Origin: JACQWR01 sp964614365
GTDB taxonomy: Bacteria; Desulfobacterota; Syntrophia; Syntrophales; JACQWR01
DNA length: 17,110 bases
Assembly (NCBI GenBank): GCA_964614365.1
Contig: CAZTLA010000058.1
Location: 1-17,110, forward strand
Direction of reading: 5' to 3'
The translations under genes and the position numbers were made by a program. Positions 13,225 through 17,110 of this stretch are shown piece after piece; the first letter of the stretch is position 1, and each line of letters opens with the position of its first letter. The notes beneath the pieces were generated by a model. The model made no database searches and had not been told where the DNA came from. It saw only the letters and a program-made list of their open reading frames with translations.

Positions 13225-13479
13225 TCAGTCGGCGGCATTTTTCGGGACCGATTCGGCAGTTTTTTTCTGTCCATCTTTCTTGAGTCCCTTGGCAAAACCA
13301 GTGAGCACCAAAAGGGCCGGAATAAGCTGGCCGACGATGATCAGGGCACAGAGCGCGAAAAAGATCCACACGAAGATGCTGATACGCTCTTCCTCGACCC
13401 CGGCGGTCGCATAAGCGACATTAGCCAGACCGAAACAAATCATCAGGGTGAGTGCGGTTTTGGTTAATTCCGTTTTCAT
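13225..13479 (-). CDS. small signal-peptide/one-TM protein A, unrecognised
   Basis: The 84-aa protein has an N-terminal signal-like helix (about 1-25, ending VAYATA), a short acidic stretch (GVEEER) and one strong membrane helix (about 34-60, containing ALIIVGQLIPALL). A Lys-rich tail follows. It is clearly paralogous to the product of 13962-14207, sharing ALII-x2-QL(I/L)P-(A/G)L in the helix. An AGAGGAAC ribosome site lies upstream. It is 42 bp after the pseudo-receiver gene and probably in the same sigma-54-driven operon. I know no function for it. A small membrane partner or modulator of the nearby respiratory or signalling proteins is possible (inference). Confidence 0.75.
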   Translation of the reverse strand: MKTELTKTALTLMICFGLANVAYATAGVEEERISIFVWIFFALCALIIVGQLIPALLVLTGFAKGLKKDGQKKTAESVPKNAAD

Positions 13480-13521
13480 GGCTTGTTCCTCTATGTAACA
13501 ATACCATTCGTTATATCATTC

Positions 13522-13917
13522 TTAGTGCCGCCATGATCTTGCGTTCAGGAGATTTTTAAAAGCGCATTCAACGACCTCTCGAATCTCTTTCCGATCTTCC
13601 GGCTCAACGGGACGCAAGGCATGATAAAAAATTCCTTCCTTGCGGAATTTTCGGATCAAAGGGAGAGGAGTATCGTCCGAGACGAGAATAATGACCAGGT
13701 TTCGATTGCATTTTTTTAAAAGCGGAACCAAATCATCCGCTTTAACATCATCCAGTTCGCTTCCCAGCAATACCACCTCGGCTTTTCTTTTGAGAATGCC
13801 GTACAGTACATTCAGCGCCGAATTTTCAACAGTGACATCATATCCTGCCTCCGTAAAAAGATCGGCCATCTGGTTGCGGGCATCCGCATCTTTGTCTGCG
13901 ATGAGAAGTTCCATCAT
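13522..13917 (-). CDS. degenerate response-regulator receiver protein (no phosphoacceptor Asp)
   Basis: The 131-aa protein starts at the first of two adjacent ATGs (13917), 12 nt after AAAGGAG; the second ATG is equally possible. It has the size and beta/alpha pattern of a stand-alone CheY-like receiver. The acidic pocket is IADKD (Asp8, Asp10). Strand 3 reads AEVVLLGSELDD with Gly52 where the phosphorylated Asp should be. Ser80 stands at the usual Ser/Thr site (VIILVSDDT), and Arg102-Pro replaces the usual Lys-Pro. It therefore cannot be phosphorylated in the standard way and is a pseudo-receiver. It carries no output domain. It is flanked by two paralogous small membrane proteins in the same operon. 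A protein-protein switch or adaptor role is inferred. Confidence 0.85.
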   Translation of the reverse strand: MMELLIADKDADARNQMADLFTEAGYDVTVENSALNVLYGILKRKAEVVLLGSELDDVKADDLVPLLKKCNRNLVIILVSDDTPLPLIRKFRKEGIFYHALRPVEPEDRKEIREVVECAFKNLLNARSWRH

Positions 13918-13961
13918 AGCGTTATCGTTCTCCTTTCCCGAAGAACCGTGTGTCTGGATCG

Positions 13962-14207
13962 TTAGTCTGTTTTTCCCGCTTTGCCACTGACCAGAGCGGC
14001 TATCTTCGTAGGTTTGCAAAAAAGTTCCCTGAGCATGGATCCGAACAGCATCAATCCGGGGAGCAACTGAAAACCGATGATGAGGGCGCCGAAGCCCAGA
14101 AAAAGGATAACCAGGAACCCACTTCCTTCCCCTTCGGCACTGCCGGCAGCAAGTGCCGGGGAGCTTGCGAAAAGTGTCATTACAATATATCTGGCGATGG
14201 TTTTCAC
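13962..14207 (-). CDS. small signal-peptide/one-TM protein B, unrecognised
   Basis: The GTG start at 14207 was chosen because AAGGGGGAA lies just upstream and the resulting N-terminus is a proper signal peptide (MKTIARYIVMTLFASSPALA-AGS). A longer frame from 14297 would run through the sigma-54 promoter. The 81-aa product has a Gly/Ser/Glu linker and one membrane helix (about 30-57, containing ALIIGFQLLPGLM), then a basic tail with one Cys (FCKP). It is a paralogue of protein A (13225-13479). It is first in the operon, 44 bp before the pseudo-receiver, and its start is about 36 nt from the predicted transcription start. Function unknown. Confidence 0.72.
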   Translation of the reverse strand: MKTIARYIVMTLFASSPALAAGSAEGEGSGFLVILFLGFGALIIGFQLLPGLMLFGSMLRELFCKPTKIAALVSGKAGKTD

Positions 14208-14253
14208 GGCGTTCCCCCTTGCTGTTTTGTTGTTTCCTTTTACTGGATAACGA

Positions 14254-14269
14254 AGCATAGGCCGTGCCA
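14254..14269 (-). promoter_or_regulatory. sigma-54 (-24/-12) promoter of small membrane protein / pseudo-receiver operon
   Basis: The - strand reads TGGCACGGCCTATGCT. The -24 box TGGCAC and following purine are perfect, GG and GC are 10 nt apart, and the -12 box ATGCT differs from TTGCW at one base. The predicted start is near 14243, 36 nt before the GTG at 14207. It shares the format of the promoter at 12945-12960, suggesting one activator for both operons. Confidence 0.82.
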
Positions 14270-14945
14270 GAGGGCAAAGCATGCCAATATAAGGCACAAT
14301 CGATGGTATTCATTAAAGTATATTCTGTCACTGGAAACAGCGCTCATGTTCTTCAAGACATCGATATGTATAGAAAGTATATACACAGCGGGCTCGAAGC
14401 GGGGAAATCATGGGGGTGCGGCATTATAATGCCTTCAAGAAAGACGATGACGCAATAAGTCCGGATACGGTATTGGGCTTTACCTTTCATCGCTTCGATA
14501 TACATCGAAGTATCGATCATCACTCGTGATTAGCACGTCTTTCCTCTTGAACTTTTTACGAAGTCATCCGGAACACAACGTTGTTGTGGTTCTTTACGGA
14601 CGCATCAATAGTAAAGGATTTACTGATGCGGGTGAAGGTGTATAAAAAAAAATACGTCTCAGTGGGCTTTTTGCCGAGGAATTTTACCGTGAGTGCACTC
14701 TCCCGCTGCTCGCCGGGGTGCGCGCGTGAATGTTGAATAATACTCATGCCATGCCTGATAGTGCTCGTTATGTGCCGGCGCAATAGTATCTTTGAAATTG
14801 CCGCTCTGTGTGCAGCATTGTTTTGACTTGATATATCCTCTGCTTTAATCTAAAATCCAAGAGAATTGAAATTGCTCAGATCCAGCCCGAAGGATCTGAA
14901 AGTGGTTATTGTTTCCGTCAGGGCCCGGAGGGAGTCGCAAAAACA
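14270..14945. other. dyad-rich regulatory region between divergent operons
   Basis: I see no convincing gene in these 676 bp. The stretch holds several dyads: TGTATA-N7-TATACA (14367-14385); the perfect 14-bp palindrome GGCATTATAATGCC (14420-14433); CTTCGATATACATCGAAG with 7-bp arms (14493-14510); ATCACTCGTGAT (14519-14530); and an imperfect hairpin CGCATCA/TGATGCG with GTAAA/TTTAC and a 3-nt bulge (14601-14630). Some may be activator-binding sites for the - strand sigma-54 promoter at 14254-14269. The 9-mer TACGGTATT at 14466-14474 also occurs twice upstream of the cytochrome promoter. Confidence 0.6.
14823..14851 (+). promoter_or_regulatory. possible sigma-70 promoter for the activator gene
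   Basis: TTGACT (14823-14828) and TAATCT (14846-14851) are separated by 17 bp. They sit about 95 bp upstream of the ATG of the NtrC-type regulator. The -35 is close to consensus and the -10 is only fair, so this is a suggestion. Confidence 0.4.
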
Positions 14946-16370
14946 ATGGTTGCAGATGTGGGAGACATGCCCGGCATCATGGTTGTGGATGACGAGGCGG
15001 TAATTCGGGAAGGGATGCGCCGCATTCTTGAAGCGGACGGATATGTCGTGGATACTTCACCAAGCGGTTACGTGGCTATCGAGGCGATACAGGGAAAGAG
15101 CTTTGACCTCGTGATTACCGATTTGAAAATGCCCGGGATGGACGGCATGGAAGTTCTTAAGACGATAAAGGTGCTTCAGCCAGAGATCCCCGTCATTATC
15201 ATAACCGGCTATTCCACTGTGGATACCGCCGTGGAAGCCATGAAAAACGGCGCTTTCGACTATATAGCGAAGCCGTTTACAGCGGAACAGATCAGCGAAA
15301 AAGTCCGGAATGCCATTGCCCAGAAAACGGTGCTCCTGGACAATATCTACCTGAAAAAAGAAATCCTTGAACACCACGGGTTCGATATGTTTGTAGGTGA
15401 GAGCCCTGAGATGCAGAAGGTTTACAACCGAATCATCCAGGTGGCGCCTACGGACAGCACGGTTCTCATCAGCGGCGAGAGCGGTACGGGGAAAGAATTG
15501 GTGGCCCGCTCCATCCATAAGAACAGCCACCGGCGGGATCACCCCTTCGTTGCCGTAGACTGCACTTCCCTGGCGGAAAACCTGCTGGAGAGCGAATTGT
15601 TTGGTCACGTGAAGGGCTCCTTTACCGGCGCCATACAGACCAAGACCGGCCTTTTCAAGGTGGCAGACGGCGGCACACTCTTTCTGGATGAAATCGCGAA
15701 TATCAGTCTTGCCACCCAAGCGAAACTATTGCGGGTCCTGCAGGAGCGGGTGATTACGCCGATTGGGGATACGAAACTTGTCCCCATAGATATACGTCTG
15801 GTGGCGGCAACGAACAAGGATCTGCGCACCCAGGTTGCGGAAGCCGGTTTCCGGGAAGATCTCTTTTTCCGCTTGAACGTCATTCCCATTAAATTGCCGC
15901 CTCTCAGAGACAGGAAGGGGGATCTGCCGCTGCTTATTGGTCGTTTTCTGAAAAAATATGCGGACGAGACGGGCAAGGATATCCGGGGGGTGAATCCGGA
16001 TGCCTTGGTATTGTTGGAAGGATACCCATTTCCTGGAAATGTGCGTGAGCTGGAAAATATCATTGAGAGGGCGGTTGTGCTTTGTACCGGTGATATTATT
16101 CAGAAGCAGGATCTGGAGTTGCCCCTTGCGGATGAGGCATTAAAGACGAGCGGTTTTGTCCCCCAGAACCTCGATGAATTGAAGGAAACGAAGCGTCAAC
16201 TCCGCGAGCAGGCAGTGGAAAATATCGAAAAAGCGTTTGTCATGAACGCCCTGGAAAGAAACAACTGGAACGTTACCAAGGCCGCGGAGGAGACAGGAAT
16301 GCTCCGGCCGAACTTCCATGCCCTCCTGAAAAAACTCGGCATCTCTGTCCGCAACCATAACGGTAACTGA
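14946..16370 (+). CDS. NtrC-type sigma-54 activator, response regulator (receiver-AAA+-Fis HTH; BccR-like candidate)
   Basis: The 474-aa protein has the full NtrC architecture. The receiver domain (about 9-125) has Asp15/Asp16, phosphoacceptor Asp59 in DLVITDLKMPG, Thr87 and Lys109. The AAA+ domain (about 148-385) has Walker A GESGTGKE (177-184), the sigma-54-contact loop GSFTGA (224-229), Walker B GGTLFLDE (242-249) and the FREDLFFRLNV arginine region. A Fis-type helix-turn-helix lies at about 442-466 (NVTKAAEETGMLRPNFHALL). The contact loop is GSFTGA instead of GAFTGA. It activates RpoN polymerase at distant enhancers; two sigma-54 promoters lie within 2 kb. The start may be ATG 14946 (GGAGGGAG upstream) or ATG 14967 (MPGIMVVDDE). 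It may correspond to Geobacter BccR, known from memory as activator of cbcBA. Confidence 0.95.
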   Translation: MVADVGDMPGIMVVDDEAVIREGMRRILEADGYVVDTSPSGYVAIEAIQGKSFDLVITDLKMPGMDGMEVLKTIKVLQPEIPVIIITGYSTVDTAVEAMKNGAFDYIAKPFTAEQISEKVRNAIAQKTVLLDNIYLKKEILEHHGFDMFVGESPEMQKVYNRIIQVAPTDSTVLISGESGTGKELVARSIHKNSHRRDHPFVAVDCTSLAENLLESELFGHVKGSFTGAIQTKTGLFKVADGGTLFLDEIANISLATQAKLLRVLQERVITPIGDTKLVPIDIRLVAATNKDLRTQVAEAGFREDLFFRLNVIPIKLPPLRDRKGDLPLLIGRFLKKYADETGKDIRGVNPDALVLLEGYPFPGNVRELENIIERAVVLCTGDIIQKQDLELPLADEALKTSGFVPQNLDELKETKRQLREQAVENIEKAFVMNALERNNWNVTKAAEETGMLRPNFHALLKKLGISVRNHNGN

Positions 16371-16426
16371 CTCGATGAACTTCCGTTAAGCAATCGGGGG
16401 CATCCGGAGCCGAACGAGAAAATCGG

Positions 16427-17110
16427 CTAAACGTTTTCTGTATGGGCGGTACTTCCCTCCGGGATGGGAAGGCTGATGGTGAACGTTGTTCCGACGCCGA
16501 TATTACTTTCCACCTCTATTTCCCCGCCGTGTCTTTCAATGATCCCGTAGGAAACGGACAGCCCCAGTCCCGTTCCTTTTGCTTCTTTGGTGGTGAAAAA
16601 GGGATCGAATATTTTTCCCAGGTTTGCTTCGCTGATTCCGATTCCGGTGTCGGTTATCGCTATGCAGACACAATTTTCCCGCCTGTCGGTCTTTATAGTG
16701 ATTTTCCCGCCGGCGGGCATGGCATCGGCGGCATTCAGAAGCATATTGACGAAAACCTGCTCTATCTGGTTTGGATCTACAAGGAGAGAAGGGATTTCGG
16801 TGCCGTATTCCTTGAGGATGGTTATATCCTGAAACCGGGTCTGATTCTCGAGGAGGGCCAGGGTTGCGTCCATGATGCCGTTTATGGACGACGGTTTTTT
16901 TTGCGGCACCGATTCCCGGGAGAAGTCGAGCAACCCCCTGACGATCTGGGCGCAGCGCTGCGTTTCCGAAATAATCATGTCCAGGTCGCTTTTGACGGCC
17001 GGTTCGAGCTTCTGGTTCTTCGCCGTCAGTGAGGCAAACATGAGGATTCCCGTCAGCGGGTTGTTGATTTCATGGGCAATCCCCGCCGCCAGTTTTCCCA
17101 GAGAGGCAAG
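16427..17110 (-). CDS. sensor histidine kinase, C-terminal part (5' end outside window)
   Basis: The frame is open to the window edge. The H-box AAGIAHEINNPLTGIL is encoded at about 17063-17089, with the phosphorylated His codon at 17072-17074. It is followed by the rest of the dimerisation helices and a complete HATPase domain: N box VFVNMLLNAADAMPAGG, G1 DTGIGIS, F box IFDPFFTTK and G2 GTGLGLSVSYGI. The type (HEINNPL, PFFTTK) is that of NtrB-like kinases that pair with NtrC-family regulators, so the convergently encoded regulator at 14946-16370 is the likely partner. The sensory part lies outside the window, so the stimulus is unknown. The two genes end 56 bp apart with no obvious terminator between them. 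Confidence 0.95.
   Translation of the reverse strand, partial: LASLGKLAAGIAHEINNPLTGILMFASLTAKNQKLEPAVKSDLDMIISETQRCAQIVRGLLDFSRESVPQKKPSSINGIMDATLALLENQTRFQDITILKEYGTEIPSLLVDPNQIEQVFVNMLLNAADAMPAGGKITIKTDRRENCVCIAITDTGIGISEANLGKIFDPFFTTKEAKGTGLGLSVSYGIIERHGGEIEVESNIGVGTTFTISLPIPEGSTAHTENV

Noticed and set aside
14208..14331. Upstream in-frame extensions of the pseudo-receiver and small protein B
   Set aside because: The extended frames would read through the sigma-54 promoter at 14254-14269, and the pseudo-receiver frame would cross gene B. Internal starts with ribosome sites fit much better.
14556..14783. 75-codon - strand ORF in the regulatory region
   Set aside because: No convincing ribosome site, no hydrophobic or domain pattern, and it spans a hairpin (14601-14630); treated as non-coding.

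Overview
The window looks like a chromosomal segment from an anaerobic, respiring or syntrophic member of the former Deltaproteobacteria (Desulfobacterota / Geobacter- or Syntrophales-like). This is inferred from gene content: multiheme c-type cytochromes with a di-heme b-type membrane cytochrome, a sigma-54 activator with matching -24/-12 promoters, a UbiD-type decarboxylase, and moderately high GC with GTG and TTG starts. No rRNA, tRNA, CRISPR array or insertion sequence was seen.

Left half (1-8919, all on the + strand): a catabolic and transport cluster. It begins with the C-terminal part of a UbiD-family decarboxylase (1-689). Two overlapping half-size permease genes follow (692-1749), then two small cupins (1775-2893). 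After a poorly supported secreted ORF (2997-3440) come TctA and TctB of a tripartite tricarboxylate transporter with no TctC beside them (3523-5540). The half ends with an isochorismatase-family cysteine hydrolase (5549-6256), a ThDP-dependent decarboxylase or synthase-like enzyme (6349-8130), and a membrane-anchored zinc-ribbon/SurA-N protein (8236-8919). The set suggests uptake and non-oxidative breakdown of a carboxylated, probably aromatic or 2-oxo acid, compound. The substrate cannot be read from the sequence. A strong bidirectional terminator (8942-8980) closes this half.

Right half (9025-12808, - strand): a five-gene respiratory operon. In transcription order it encodes a seven-heme c cytochrome with a C-terminal membrane anchor and an EF-hand loop, a di-heme b cytochrome, a nine-heme c7-like cytochrome, a di-heme periplasmic sensor-like HAMP protein with no output domain, and a four-helix membrane protein. 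The heptaheme c plus b pair resembles the CbcA/CbcB quinol:cytochrome complex of Geobacter sulfurreducens. From memory, that complex is controlled by the sigma-54 activator BccR.

Upstream (12809-17110): two near-consensus sigma-54 promoters on the - strand. One (12945-12960) precedes the cytochrome operon. The other (14254-14269) precedes a three-gene set: two paralogous ~80-residue signal-peptide/TM proteins flanking a receiver-like protein that lacks the phosphoacceptor Asp. An NtrC-type sigma-54 activator (14946-16370, +) lies next to them, and convergent with it is the C-terminal part of a sensor histidine kinase (16427-17110, -). Together these look like a two-component, sigma-54-driven circuit switching on a menaquinol-to-multiheme-cytochrome route. 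The pseudo-receiver trio is the least explained part.
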